Assembly (NCBI GenBank): GCA_036397035.1
Contig: DASWJS010000010.1
Coordinates: forward strand, 1 to 64,000
Length of the DNA: 64,000 bases
Direction of reading: 5' to 3'
Source of the DNA: DASWJS01 sp036397035
GTDB lineage: Bacteria > Actinomycetota > AC-67
The translations under genes were made by a program, and so were the position numbers. The notes beneath the pieces were generated by a model. The model had not been told where the DNA came from, did not search any database, and worked only from the letters and a program-made list of their open reading frames with translations. Positions 40,049 through 49,743 of the stretch are shown here, piece after piece; positions within the stretch are counted from its first letter, which is position 1, and every line of letters starts with the position of its first letter.

Positions 40049-40642
40049 ATGACGACCTACGATCCTGAGACGGCGCTCGTGGTGGCGGACGTGCAGAACG
40101 ACTTCGCCGACCCGGCCGGGAGCCTCTACGTCGCCGGCGGCGACCGGATCGTCGGGGCGATCAACGAGGAGATCGATCGAGCCGAGCACGGCGGCGCGCT
40201 GGTCGTCTACACGCAGGACTGGCACCCCGCGTCCACGCCGCACTTCAAGGAGAGCGGCGGCGTCTGGCCCGTCCATTGCGTGCGGGAGACGTGGGGCGCC
40301 GCGTTCCACCCGGCGCTTCGCGTCGCCGGACCGGTCGTTCGCAAGGGGACCGGCGGCGAGGACGGCTACTCAGGCTTCAGCGTGCGCGACCCGGTCACGG
40401 GCGAGCAGGGCGCGACGGCGCTCGGCGCGATGCTTGCCGAGCGCGGGATCCGCCGCGTCGCCGTCGTCGGGCTCGCCACCGACTATTGCGTGAAGGCCAC
40501 GGCGCTCGACGCAGCCGAGATCGGCTACGAAACGACCGTCCGGCGCGACCTTGCGCGCGCGGTGAACCTCAACGACGGCGACGAGCGGGCGGCGATCGAG
40601 GAGATGCGCGCCGCCGGCGTGACGGTCGAGCAGCCCGCCTAG
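40049..40642 (+). CDS. pncA: Nicotinamidase
   Basis: 197 residues from ATG 40049 (an ATG at 40040 is also in frame). Cysteine-hydrolase triad: Asp14 in VVADVQNDF, Lys99 in VVRKGT and Cys147 in ATDYCVKAT. TQDWHPASTPHF supplies the metal ligands. It deamidates nicotinamide to nicotinate. Its convergent neighbour, overlapping by four bases, uses that nicotinate, so this is an NAD-salvage pair. Confidence 0.93.
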   Translation: MTTYDPETALVVADVQNDFADPAGSLYVAGGDRIVGAINEEIDRAEHGGALVVYTQDWHPASTPHFKESGGVWPVHCVRETWGAAFHPALRVAGPVVRKGTGGEDGYSGFSVRDPVTGEQGATALGAMLAERGIRRVAVVGLATDYCVKATALDAAEIGYETTVRRDLARAVNLNDGDERAAIEEMRAAGVTVEQPA

Positions 40643-41961
40643 GCTCGCCCGGAAACGTCTCTCGTCACGCGAGCGGTCAGCTCGGCCAACCCCTCGGAGT
40701 GGCGCGCCGCGCATGGGACGGGATCGCGAATCGCGCGGGCCTCCGAAGGGAGCGCTGCCAGGTCCACCCGGAACCGCTCGCGCGCGGCCACCCAGGTCTG
40801 GGGTGCGCCGACGCGGCGGCCGGCGCGCATCGCCGGCTCCAGCAGCGGATGCGCGCCCGGCGGCGGCGCTTCCGAGCGCAGAGCCAAGACGTCGTTCATG
40901 CTCTCGGCGCGGAAGACCTGCTTCGGGCCGGGCGCCGTCGCCTTGCCCTCCGACAGCTTCAGCACCGGCCGCTCGCCGTACTGCACGAGCTTGTAGGCGG
41001 AGTCCAGCGACGGCGCGTCGGCCGAGACGCCCATCGTCGTCCCGACGCCGAACGCGTCGACGGGAACGCCTCCGCCGCTCAGCTCGTCGAGGTCGTGCTC
41101 GTCCAGGCCGCCGCTTGCGAAGATCCGAACCTCGCGCAGTCCCGCGTCGTCGAGCACACGGCGAGCGTCCCGCGCGAGCGTCGGGAGGTCTCCGCTGTCG
41201 AGCCGCACGGCGAGCCGCTCGGTCAGGCCGAGTTCTTCGATGACGGCAACGGCGGCTCGCACGCCCGCGAGCGTGTCGTAGGTGTCCACCAGGAACGTCG
41301 TTCGCTCGGGGAAGTCCTGCGCGAAGGCGCGGAACGCATCGGCCTCGGAACCGAACGCCTCGACGTAGGAGTGCGCCATCGTGCCGGTTGCGCGAAGAGC
41401 GAAGCGCCGGGCCGCTTCGACGTTGCTCGTCGCTGCGAAGCCCGCGATCGCGGACGCGCGGGCGACCGCGATCCCGGCCTCCACGCCGTGCGCTCGCCGG
41501 AACGCGAAGTCGACCACGTCCTTGTCGCGAGCCGCGATCACGCACCGGGCGGCCTTGGACGCGATCGCCGTCTGGAAGGTGACGTGGTTGAGCAGCACGG
41601 TCTCGACGACCTGCGCCTCGGCGACGGGCGCGGTGACCTCCAGGATCGGCTCGTCGGCGAAGACGATGCGGCCCTCCGGGACGGCCCAGACGTCGCCGGT
41701 GAAGCGCATCGCGCGGAACGCGCGCAGCGCCGCGTCGTCGAAGCCGTGCGACCGGCGCAGATACTCGACGTCTTCGTCGTCGAACGAGAACTCCCCGAGG
41801 AACGCAAGGCAGTCCTCGAGCCCCGCCGCGACCAGGAAGCCGCGGCCCGGAGGCAGTCGCCGCACGAACAGACTGAACGTGGCCGCCTCGCGCATGTCGC
41901 GCCGCACGTAGCTCGCGGCCATCGTCAGCTCGTAGAGATCGGTGAGGAGACCTCCCGGCAT
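40639..41961 (-). CDS. pncB: Nicotinate phosphoribosyltransferase
   Basis: 440 residues. Starts LLTDLYELTMAASY, the family opening; then FSLFVRRLPPGRGFLVAAGL, the phosphoribosyl-histidine region GTMAHSYVEAF, VDTYDT and the PRPP-site GVGTTMGVS. It makes nicotinate mononucleotide from nicotinate, PRPP and ATP. Preceded by a hairpin that also terminates the upstream membrane-protein gene. Confidence 0.93.
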   Translation of the reverse strand: MPGGLLTDLYELTMAASYVRRDMREAATFSLFVRRLPPGRGFLVAAGLEDCLAFLGEFSFDDEDVEYLRRSHGFDDAALRAFRAMRFTGDVWAVPEGRIVFADEPILEVTAPVAEAQVVETVLLNHVTFQTAIASKAARCVIAARDKDVVDFAFRRAHGVEAGIAVARASAIAGFAATSNVEAARRFALRATGTMAHSYVEAFGSEADAFRAFAQDFPERTTFLVDTYDTLAGVRAAVAVIEELGLTERLAVRLDSGDLPTLARDARRVLDDAGLREVRIFASGGLDEHDLDELSGGGVPVDAFGVGTTMGVSADAPSLDSAYKLVQYGERPVLKLSEGKATAPGPKQVFRAESMNDVLALRSEAPPPGAHPLLEPAMRAGRRVGAPQTWVAARERFRVDLAALPSEARAIRDPVPCAARHSEGLAELTARVTRDVSGRA

Positions 41962-41994
41962 GGTTGCAGCGTACGAGCAACGCCCGGACGCGAA

Positions 41995-42030
41995 GCAAAC
42001 CGAGCCGGGAGGGGTCTCGGCTCGGTTTGC
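41995..42030 (-). terminator. Terminator hairpin
   Basis: 12-bp stem (GCAAACCGAGCC / GGCTCGGTTTGC) with a 12-nt loop, 15 bases after the stop of the minus-strand membrane-protein gene and just upstream of pncB. Confidence 0.75.
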
Positions 42031-42045
42031 GGTGATGCCCGCCCG

Positions 42046-42627
42046 CTAGGCGGTCTTACGGTGCAACTCGCGCGGTGCGAGGACCTCCTCCTCCGGCGCA
42101 ACCCTGCGCAGGTGCCAGAAGCCCAGGATCGTCAGGATCGCCATGACGCCCGCGAGCCCGAAGGATGCGATGCCCGCGATCTTGGCGATCTGTCCGAACT
42201 GCCAGAACGCGTAGGCGTTCAGCAGCAGGCCGCGCAGCGTCTCACCTCTGAACAGCGTCTGCACTTGCCCCGCCAGAACGGCGTCGTCGGGGTTCGCGCG
42301 AGAAAGGGTCGAGACCTCGGCGTAGGTCTTGCCGTCGGCCACGTCCTTCAGGTGAACGCCGATGAAGTGGTCCGCGTACGCCTTCGCCTGCTCACCGGTC
42401 GTGAGCTGCTGTCCCGCATACTTGTTCAGGTACGGTCCGATCTCGTCGGACGCAAGCGCTTCGCTTCCAGCAGGCGGGAAGAAGATGTTCTGGGCGGTCA
42501 GCTCGTTGGTCACGTTGGTGCTTGCGAAGTTGTACCCCACCATCAGCAGGGCACCCGCCACCACCAGGGCGATCGTGAGCACCAGACCCCCGGCCGACAT
42601 CAGGATGTCGAACGTACGGCGGCGCAT
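42046..42627 (-). CDS. Two-helix membrane protein of unknown function
   Basis: 193 residues from ATG 42627, with AAAGGAGGAATC directly upstream. Transmembrane helices at about 11-32 (SAGGLVLTIALVVAGALLMV) and 153-172 (GIASFGLAGVMAILTILGFW) flank an extracytoplasmic loop with QNIFFPPAG, YLNKYAGQQLTTGEQAKAYA and a DxVLAGQVQTLFRGETLRG stretch. I recognise no named family; similar two-helix proteins occur in actinobacteria. Single-gene unit with its own terminator. Confidence 0.7.
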   Translation of the reverse strand: MRRRTFDILMSAGGLVLTIALVVAGALLMVGYNFASTNVTNELTAQNIFFPPAGSEALASDEIGPYLNKYAGQQLTTGEQAKAYADHFIGVHLKDVADGKTYAEVSTLSRANPDDAVLAGQVQTLFRGETLRGLLLNAYAFWQFGQIAKIAGIASFGLAGVMAILTILGFWHLRRVAPEEEVLAPRELHRKTA

Positions 42628-42897
42628 GATTCCTCCTTTCGGTTCCCAGCCGAACCCTCGTGGTCCGGCCATTCATGAAGGTACGAAGCATCGGCGCCGG
42701 TGGCAGGAGTCGAACGGCCCGGGACCCGGGGGGCCGGACGGGCGGTCTCCGGCGGGCCGGACGGCCCCGGGGGGCTCCGCCAAAAAGGCCACGCCCCGCC
42801 AAATGGGGTGAAAAGCGCTTGCCGCCGCCTCTCGGGCGCGTCTACGCTCGGCCCGGAATTGCCGGGTGAGGGGCGCGACGCGCCGGGAGGGACCGCC
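42628..42897. other. Divergent intergenic region with G-rich tract
   Basis: 270 bases between the membrane-protein and GNAT genes. It holds five G-runs of three or more between 42721 and 42774 on the plus strand, with repeated GGGCCGGACGG. No gene or tRNA is visible. Confidence 0.4.
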
Positions 42898-43962
42898 ATG
42901 GCCTTCGAACCGATTGCGGTCGGCGAGGTCGTCATCGAAGAGATCGACCTGAAGGCGTTGCCGGAGGAGGACGTCCTTCGGCTCAACCAGTACGGGAACC
43001 TCTTCCGCGCCGAGCGCAACCCGGAAGACCCGCCGCGCCCGGTCGAGCTGACCCGCGCCTCGCTGGAGAACATCCCGCCGTTCATCTTCGTCCGCGAGTT
43101 CTGGGCGCGCGACCCCGACGGCAGCATCGCCGCCAGCGCCGAGGTCTCCTACCTGAAGGCAGACGAGAACAAGCACCTCGTCGAAGCGGGCATCAACGTC
43201 CGGGCCGACCGCCGGCGCCGCGGGATCGCCAAGGCGCTGCTTCGCATCGTCGCCGACGTCACGCGCGAAGAGAGGCGGACGCTGATCATGTCCGGCACGT
43301 CCGAGCGCATTCCCGCCGGCGATGCGTTCGCGCGCGCGGTCGGCGCGGACCCCGGGCTCGCCAACCACGTGAACCGGTTGCTGCTTTCGGACCTGGACGC
43401 CGACCTCATGCGGCGCTGGATCAAGGAAGGGCCCGAGCGCGCCGCCGGCTACCGGCTCGACCCTCTCGACGGACCGTACCCGGACGAGCGCATCGAGGCC
43501 ATCGTCGACATGCACGCGGTGATGAACACCGCGCCGCGCGACGACCTGGACATGGAGGACTGGAACTTCACGGTCGAGCACGCGCGCGACTGGGAGAAGA
43601 GCATGAAGGCCTCCGGCGACGAGCGATGGTCGCTGTTCGCGATCGAGGACGCCACCGGCACGATCGCAGGCTTCACCGAGGTGCTGTGGAACCCGAAGAT
43701 GCCCAAGATCGTGCACCAACTCGGCACGGGCGTCCGGCCCGAGCACCGCGGACGCGCGCTCGGCAAGTGGCTGAAGGCCGCGATGATCGAGCGGGTGCTG
43801 GCGGAGCGTCCGGACGCCGACCAGATCCGAACCGGCAACGCGGACTCCAACGACGCCATGCTCTCGATCAACGATCAGCTCGGCTTCAAACGGTTCGAGG
43901 CGAGCATGGTCTGGCAGGTGCCGCTGGAGAAGGTCGACGCCTACCTGGCCTCAATCGCCTGA
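42898..43962 (+). CDS. Double-GNAT acetyltransferase (mycothiol-synthase-like fold)
   Basis: 354 residues; ribosome site GGGAGG before ATG 42898. Two GNAT repeats: the first has INVRADRRRRGIAKALLRI (acetyl-CoA pyrophosphate loop, about residues 99-117), the second GVRPEHRGRALGKWLKAAM and NADSNDAMLSINDQLGFKR. MshD and many actinobacterial resistance-type acetyltransferases have this arrangement; no pathway context identifies the substrate. Ends 22 bp inside the convergent penicillin-acylase gene. Confidence 0.85.
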   Translation: MAFEPIAVGEVVIEEIDLKALPEEDVLRLNQYGNLFRAERNPEDPPRPVELTRASLENIPPFIFVREFWARDPDGSIAASAEVSYLKADENKHLVEAGINVRADRRRRGIAKALLRIVADVTREERRTLIMSGTSERIPAGDAFARAVGADPGLANHVNRLLLSDLDADLMRRWIKEGPERAAGYRLDPLDGPYPDERIEAIVDMHAVMNTAPRDDLDMEDWNFTVEHARDWEKSMKASGDERWSLFAIEDATGTIAGFTEVLWNPKMPKIVHQLGTGVRPEHRGRALGKWLKAAMIERVLAERPDADQIRTGNADSNDAMLSINDQLGFKRFEASMVWQVPLEKVDAYLASIA

Positions 43963-46160
43963 CGGCTCTCGGACTCGGCTTCGATCGCGACCCAGTCGTA
44001 GGCCATCGGCGTCATCTCGACGCGCGCCCAGGTTCCGGCTTGGTCGGCGTAGTGCGGGCTCGCCGGGTCGCCCGAGGACCCGAGCGGCACGACCCATGCG
44101 CTACTCGACCAGTCGCCGAGGTCGAAGACGTACCGCGCGACCGATGAGTGCAGGGCGTGGAAGCCGGCTTCGGCGGCCGCGACGTTCACGGTGTCCCCGT
44201 CCCCGCCGACCGAGACCGGCGGCGGGTTGAGCGTCGCCGCCGCGTCGGGGAAGACGCGCGCGAGCGGGTGCAGCGTCCGCGTCGTGTGCAGATCGCCCCA
44301 TCGCCATGACTCGGGATCGGCTCCCAGACGCTCGCTCAAGAAGGCGACGGCGCGCTCGAGCGCCTCGCCGGTGACGGTCGCCCACGAGTCGCCGCCCAAG
44401 TAGGTCGCATCCCCCGCGGCGATCAGGCGCGGCAGCGCGGTCCGGACGCGCGCGCGCAGCGGTGTGGGATACGGCTCCTCAGCGAGCAGGCTCGGGTCGA
44501 GCCGCGCCAGCGGATCGCGTTCCATCAGCACGCCCGCCAGCTCGTCGCGCATCACCGCGTACACGGCCGGCGCGGCATCGCCGGCCTCCATCCGGCCGTC
44601 CCAGGATTCCAGCAGCGCGCGAGCGCGCGCCGCGACGCCCCTCGCCGGCGCGCGGCTCGCCAGGTCCGCGAACATCCGCGACGGGAGCGAGAGCCGGTCG
44701 GCGTGGATCGCGGCCATGTCCTCCGCGGTCGCCCCCTCGAGGCTGTCGAGCCGGTCGAGGATCCGTCGGGCGCGATTGGGCGCCGAGTAGTCCATGCCGA
44801 GGTAGTGGGGGAAGTCATCGCCCACGACGCGGTTGTTCGCGGTCACGACGAACCCGCGATCGGGGTTGCGCAGACGCGGGAGCGCCTCGAACGGAACGTC
44901 ACCGCGCCAGTCGTGCTCGCCGGTCCAGGCGGGAACCGGGACCCACGCGTTGGCGCGCGTCCGCTCGGGCACGCGGCCGCGGTGCAGGTAGGCGATCGCG
45001 CCGTCCACGCCGGCCATCAGCATGCTGTTGCACGGGTCCACCCAGGGCCGCATCGCCTCGTCCAGCTCGTCCACGGTCCTCGCGCGCAGCATCGGCACGA
45101 AGGCGTCGAAGGTCCGGTTGGGCGCGTCGATGCCGGTCCAGCGCATCGCGATCGCGGCCCCGGCCGCCGGGTCGCCGAAAACGACCGGCCCGCTCGGGGT
45201 GGCGAGCGCGTCGATCGTGACCGGCGCTCCGCCGCGAACCTGGATCGTCTCGGTTCGCCGGTCGCTCGCGAGCCACTCACCCGCGCGCTCGTGCCGCAGC
45301 GCCGCGTCGAAGCGTTCGACGAAGAGGTCTTGCGTGTCGGCCATCGCGTGGGTAATGCACCAGGCGACGTGCTGCGTGTGGCCGAAGTGGAAGATGCCGG
45401 GGATGCCGGGCACGGAGAAGCCGCTCGCGTCGAACTCGGGACAGGCGATGTGGTTCTGGTAGTAGACGTTAGGCGCTTCCAGGATGCGATGCGGGTCGCC
45501 GGCCATCAGCGGCAGGCCGGATCGCGTGCGGCTCCCGTGGACGACCCAGTTGTTGCTGCCGTCCTCCAGCGCCGCCACCGCGAGCAGCCCCGGCTCGACG
45601 TCGGCGGCGCGCGCGTGCCAGGTCTCGCGCCCGTCAACCGGGACGATCAGCGTCTCGTCGCGTCCGTCGACCGAGCCGATGCGCACGACCGCGTCGGGCC
45701 CGAGCGTGCGCAGCAGGAGCGCGCGCCAGACCTTGGCGTGCATGCTCCCCATCAACACATGGCGCACCTTCATCGTCGCGGCCGCGTCCCAGCCGCGCCA
45801 CGGCTCGGGCGTCGCGCCGAGCAGCTCGAACTCGACCGGCAGCGCTCGGGCCCCGTCGAGGAAGGCGTTGACGCCGGCGGCGTAGGCGTCGAGCATCGCG
45901 CGCGCCTCGGGGCCGAGCGCCTCGTAGTCGGCGCGCGATGCGTCCAGGATTCGCATCCGGCGGACGAAGACGTCGTAGGCAAGTCCGCTCGCTCCGATCA
46001 GCTCGGACAGACGGCCGGCCGCTCGGTACCGGTCGTACTCCATCTGCCAGAGCCGGTCCTGCGCGTGTACGAACCCCTGGGCGAAGAACGCGTCGTCGAT
46101 CGAGCGCGCACGCACGTGCGGCACGCCGAGCCGGTCCCGAATCACGTCCAGGGACGCCAC
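43941..46160 (-). CDS. Penicillin acylase family Ntn-hydrolase
   Basis: About 739 residues from GTG 46160; the far longer open frame upstream is an antisense artefact. DRLGVPHVRA and AQGFVHAQDRLWQMEYDR open the alpha chain; autocleavage should expose Ser202 in GSNNWVVHG as the N-terminal nucleophile. Beta-chain landmarks include AGDPH, PNVYYQNH and GIPGIFHFGHTQHVAW. The family cleaves amide bonds in beta-lactams, acyl-homoserine lactones and related acylamides. No signal peptide is present with this start, which is unusual for the family, and no ribosome site is obvious. Substrate unknown. Confidence 0.85.
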   Translation of the reverse strand: MASLDVIRDRLGVPHVRARSIDDAFFAQGFVHAQDRLWQMEYDRYRAAGRLSELIGASGLAYDVFVRRMRILDASRADYEALGPEARAMLDAYAAGVNAFLDGARALPVEFELLGATPEPWRGWDAAATMKVRHVLMGSMHAKVWRALLLRTLGPDAVVRIGSVDGRDETLIVPVDGRETWHARAADVEPGLLAVAALEDGSNNWVVHGSRTRSGLPLMAGDPHRILEAPNVYYQNHIACPEFDASGFSVPGIPGIFHFGHTQHVAWCITHAMADTQDLFVERFDAALRHERAGEWLASDRRTETIQVRGGAPVTIDALATPSGPVVFGDPAAGAAIAMRWTGIDAPNRTFDAFVPMLRARTVDELDEAMRPWVDPCNSMLMAGVDGAIAYLHRGRVPERTRANAWVPVPAWTGEHDWRGDVPFEALPRLRNPDRGFVVTANNRVVGDDFPHYLGMDYSAPNRARRILDRLDSLEGATAEDMAAIHADRLSLPSRMFADLASRAPARGVAARARALLESWDGRMEAGDAAPAVYAVMRDELAGVLMERDPLARLDPSLLAEEPYPTPLRARVRTALPRLIAAGDATYLGGDSWATVTGEALERAVAFLSERLGADPESWRWGDLHTTRTLHPLARVFPDAAATLNPPPVSVGGDGDTVNVAAAEAGFHALHSSVARYVFDLGDWSSSAWVVPLGSSGDPASPHYADQAGTWARVEMTPMAYDWVAIEAESESRQAIEAR

Positions 46161-46271
46161 GAGGGCGGGAGCGTAGCGGCTGGCTCGCGGGCGCCGGAAT
46201 TCCGACCGTGCGGCAGGAATACGCCGGTCCGCGTCTAACCCTTCCCGCACAGGGACTTCAGGGGAGGAACC

Positions 46272-48611
46272 GTGACGCGCATCAAGCTCGCTTCGCTGTC
46301 GCTGGTCGCCGTGGTCGCGACGGCATCGTCCGCGCAGGCCGTCATCCCGGACGCGGTTCCGGACCTGCCGGTGCTCGGCGCGGAGACGCCGGCCGGATCG
46401 ATCGCGACCTCGGTCGTGGCGCCGGTCGCGCCGTCGCCCAAGACCGTGGACGGGGACCCGTCGGACTGGACCGGGCAGAGCACGCGGCTCGGCGGGACGA
46501 GCATCTACTCGCGGGGCGAGTTCGTCTACCAGGACTACCTGAACGACGACTGGGGCGCCGACGACGGCTTCGACGCCGAGCGGCTCGCCACCCACGACCA
46601 GCTCGCCGACCTCGAGCCGCGCACGTACCGCAACGACGCGCTGCAGCAGGCTGCGGGCGACCAGTTCGGCGTCGGCCAGCCCGTCGGCGCGCAGTTGCAC
46701 TACGGCGACGCGAACCAGGGCGCGCGGCGCAACGAGGCCGACATCGTGGAGGCCCGCATCGCGGCCGACGGTCCGACGCTGTCGCTCATGGTGCGGTTGA
46801 ACGGGCTCTCCCATCACGCCGGCACCGCGGTCGTCCTGCTGATCGACACCGAGGACGGCGGCGACTACCCGGCGCCGGGTCTCGCGGGCACGAAGGCGGA
46901 GTGGGCCTTCGTCGTCGCCGGCGACGACGTCGTGTCGGCGAGCTTCAAGGGCGCGCCGGTCGCGACGGGCGCCGCGATGGCGGTGGCGACCGACGAGAGC
47001 GACTTCGTGAACACGATCGAGGCGTCGGTTGACCTGTCGTTCCTGGCGAGCTTCGGGCCGGTTCCGGCCGCGCCCGCGTTCGGCGTCGCCACCGCGCTCA
47101 CCGACGACCAGGTCAACCCGTCCGGTCTCGCCGCGACGCGCACGGGCGACGCGCAGTCCGACCTGATCAACGTTGGCTTCCGGAGCGAGCGCGTGCGTAT
47201 CTGGATGGACCGCGCGCAGGCGCTCGCCCTGCGGCTCGGGTCGATGGACGAGTTCCTCGCCCCGGTCGACCTCGACGCGCTCCGCGCCGGGCGCACCGAG
47301 ACCTTCCAGCAGCGCCCGGGCTACTACGAGCAGGTCTACGTCGCGAGCGACAGCCCGGTGAACCAGGAGAGTGAGTCCGGCCAGTATTTCCAGGGCATCT
47401 TCCAGCACTACGGCGTGTACCTGCCGCGCGTCTACCGGCCCGGCACGGCCTACCCGACCACGTTCTGGATGCACTACCGCGGCGGGCACGCGCACGACGC
47501 GGGCGCGTGGCTCCCCGGCGTGATGCGGCACTTCGGCGACCGCATGGGCGGCATCGTCGTGACGCCGAGCGCGCGGGGCACCTCCACCTGGTACACGGGC
47601 CGCGGCATGGTCGACTACCTCGACGTGTGGGCCGACTCGCACGAGCGCTACCCGATCGACGAGTCGCGCACCTACGTCGGCGGTCACTCCATGGGCGGCT
47701 TCGCCTCGTTCCTGCTCGGCTTGCTGTTCCCCGACCGCTGGGCCGCGGCCAACCCGGAGGACGGCCCGATCGTGCCGGGCCTGTGGACCGGCTTCACCGA
47801 ACCGATCGAGCCGCAGAACGACGGCGACCTGCAAGCGGAGTTCCTCTACACCATCATCGGCAACGCGCGGAACCTGCCGTATGCGATCCTGCACGGGACC
47901 GAGGACGAGCTTGTCCCGGTGTCGGGCGCGATTCGAATCGGCGAGACGCTCCACGAGATGGGCAACACCTACCGGCTCTACCTGTTCCACACCTACGAGC
48001 ACTACTCCGCGCCGATCGTGGACGACTGGCGCGAGATCGTCGATTACATGAGCACCTTCACGCTCGACCGCGATCCGCCGCACGTGACGTACAGCGTGTG
48101 GCCCGCGCTCAACCACGCCGTCTCCACGATCAGCGTGCCGGCCGGCGTCGACCTCGGCTTCGACTTCGACGGCGCGTACTGGGTGGACGGCCTGGAGACG
48201 CGTACGCCCGGCATCGACCCGTCCAACGTCGGAACGATCGACGCGGTCACCTACGGCCGCGGGTTCGAAGAGACGATCGGCGTGCCCGAAGCCGGGACCG
48301 CCGCGCAGCCCGAGCCGTACACGATGAACGGGCAGCGCCGGCTCGTCACGGGCTACCAGAGCGCCCGGAACTGGTTCGACGCGACCATGACCAACCTGTC
48401 CTCGGCCACGCTCGACGTCGTCCGGATGGGCCTGTCGACCGGCTCGCCCATCGTGGCGAGCGTCACGACCGACGGCCCCACCACCCTGCGGCTGGCCGGC
48501 GGCTGGCACGGCGCGCCCGAGGTCGTCGGCGCGAGCACCTCGACCTACGCGGGCGGCGTGCTGACGCTGACCTTCGACGCCTCCGGGACCCACGTGCTGA
48601 CGATCGGCTGA
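46272..48611 (+). CDS. Secreted alpha/beta-hydrolase (esterase-like), three-part
   Basis: 779 residues, GTG start after GGGGAGGAAC. Signal peptide (LASLSLVAVVATASSAQA). Residues 55-300 resemble a carbohydrate/DOMON-like beta domain opening with KTVDGDPSDWTG. Residues 370-600 are an alpha/beta hydrolase with the nucleophile elbow GHSMGG (Ser473), a later LHGTEDELVP acid loop and a candidate His in THYEHYS-like YEHYSAP. The C-terminal 180 residues are a beta domain. An extracellular esterase or peptidase is likely; no substrate evidence. Confidence 0.8.
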   Translation: MTRIKLASLSLVAVVATASSAQAVIPDAVPDLPVLGAETPAGSIATSVVAPVAPSPKTVDGDPSDWTGQSTRLGGTSIYSRGEFVYQDYLNDDWGADDGFDAERLATHDQLADLEPRTYRNDALQQAAGDQFGVGQPVGAQLHYGDANQGARRNEADIVEARIAADGPTLSLMVRLNGLSHHAGTAVVLLIDTEDGGDYPAPGLAGTKAEWAFVVAGDDVVSASFKGAPVATGAAMAVATDESDFVNTIEASVDLSFLASFGPVPAAPAFGVATALTDDQVNPSGLAATRTGDAQSDLINVGFRSERVRIWMDRAQALALRLGSMDEFLAPVDLDALRAGRTETFQQRPGYYEQVYVASDSPVNQESESGQYFQGIFQHYGVYLPRVYRPGTAYPTTFWMHYRGGHAHDAGAWLPGVMRHFGDRMGGIVVTPSARGTSTWYTGRGMVDYLDVWADSHERYPIDESRTYVGGHSMGGFASFLLGLLFPDRWAAANPEDGPIVPGLWTGFTEPIEPQNDGDLQAEFLYTIIGNARNLPYAILHGTEDELVPVSGAIRIGETLHEMGNTYRLYLFHTYEHYSAPIVDDWREIVDYMSTFTLDRDPPHVTYSVWPALNHAVSTISVPAGVDLGFDFDGAYWVDGLETRTPGIDPSNVGTIDAVTYGRGFEETIGVPEAGTAAQPEPYTMNGQRRLVTGYQSARNWFDATMTNLSSATLDVVRMGLSTGSPIVASVTTDGPTTLRLAGGWHGAPEVVGASTSTYAGGVLTLTFDASGTHVLTIG

Positions 48612-48687
48612 CGCGCCGCCCCCGCGAGCGCCGCGCGGCAACCCGGCCTGACGCGTCCGCGCGCGGCGGTGTCCTACGCTTCGCGGC

Positions 48688-49737
48688 ATGCCCGTGCGCG
48701 ACGACGTCGAGGGCCCGATCGCGTTCGCGCGGGCGCGCGTATTCGACGGTGAGGACTTCCACGACGACTGGACGGTGGTCGTGGACGGCGCGCGCATCGC
48801 GGCGGCCGGGCCCGGCGTCGAGCCCCCGCCCGGCGCGCACGTCGTCGCCCGCGAGGGCGTGACGCTTACGCCGGGCCTGATCGACACGCACGTCCACCTG
48901 GGGTTGCACCTGCCCTCGCTCGTCCTGGCGAGCGGCGTCACGACCGTGCGCGACCTGGGTTGGCCGCTCGACCGCGTGGCAGCGTTGCAGCACCAGGACG
49001 GGCCGCGCGTGCTGTTCGCGGGGCCGATGCTGACCGCGCCGCGCGGCTATCCGACGCGCGCCTCCTGGGCCCCGAAGGGCACCGGACGCGAAGTCGATCA
49101 CCGCACGGCGCGCGCGGCGGTCGCCGAACTCGCCGAGGCGGGGGCCTGCGTGATCAAGGTGGCGCAGGAGCCGCGCGCCGGCCCCCTCCTCGCGCACGGG
49201 ACGCTGGAGGTGATCGCCGAGGAGGCGCGCAAGCACGGCCTCGGGGTCGCGAGCCACGTCGGCAGCCTGGAGCAGCTCGACCTGGCGATCGAGGCCGGAG
49301 TCACGGAGCTGGCGCACGGGCTCTGGAGCGACGAGGAGATCCCCGACGAGACGCTCCGGCTGATGGACGCGGCCGGCGTGACGCTCATTCCGACGCTGCA
49401 CATCCACCCGCACCCAGCTCGCATCGACGCCGTCGCGCGCTACCACGCGATCGGCGGCAGGATCGTCTACGGCACCGACATGGGCAACGAGCCGATTCCG
49501 CCCGGCTTCGACGTGGAGGAGGCGACGCTCATGCTCGACGCCGGCATGAGCACGGCCGACGTGCTTCGCGCCGCGACGTCGGCCGCCGCCGACCTGCTCG
49601 GCCTGCCGGACGCCGGGCGCATCCGCGCCGGCGCCCGCGCCGACGTGGCGCTGTTCAACGGCGACGCGTCCGCCGACCTCAGGGCGCTCGGCCGGCCGAT
49701 CGTCGTGCTGCGCGCCGGCGCGATGGTCCTGGCCTGA
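48688..49737 (+). CDS. Amidohydrolase-superfamily metallohydrolase
   Basis: 349 residues. Metal ligands in order: DTHVH (His68, His70), VIKVAQ (likely bridging lysine), ASHVGS, ELAHG and GTDMG (Asp264). The C-terminal AGRIRAGARADVALFNGD closes the composite beta domain. It resembles imidazolonepropionase/prolidase-type amidohydrolases that open cyclic amides or dipeptides. Cytoplasmic; substrate unknown. 76 bases after the secreted hydrolase, possibly cotranscribed. Confidence 0.87.
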   Translation: MPVRDDVEGPIAFARARVFDGEDFHDDWTVVVDGARIAAAGPGVEPPPGAHVVAREGVTLTPGLIDTHVHLGLHLPSLVLASGVTTVRDLGWPLDRVAALQHQDGPRVLFAGPMLTAPRGYPTRASWAPKGTGREVDHRTARAAVAELAEAGACVIKVAQEPRAGPLLAHGTLEVIAEEARKHGLGVASHVGSLEQLDLAIEAGVTELAHGLWSDEEIPDETLRLMDAAGVTLIPTLHIHPHPARIDAVARYHAIGGRIVYGTDMGNEPIPPGFDVEEATLMLDAGMSTADVLRAATSAAADLLGLPDAGRIRAGARADVALFNGDASADLRALGRPIVVLRAGAMVLA

Positions 49738-49743
49738 GCGCGG

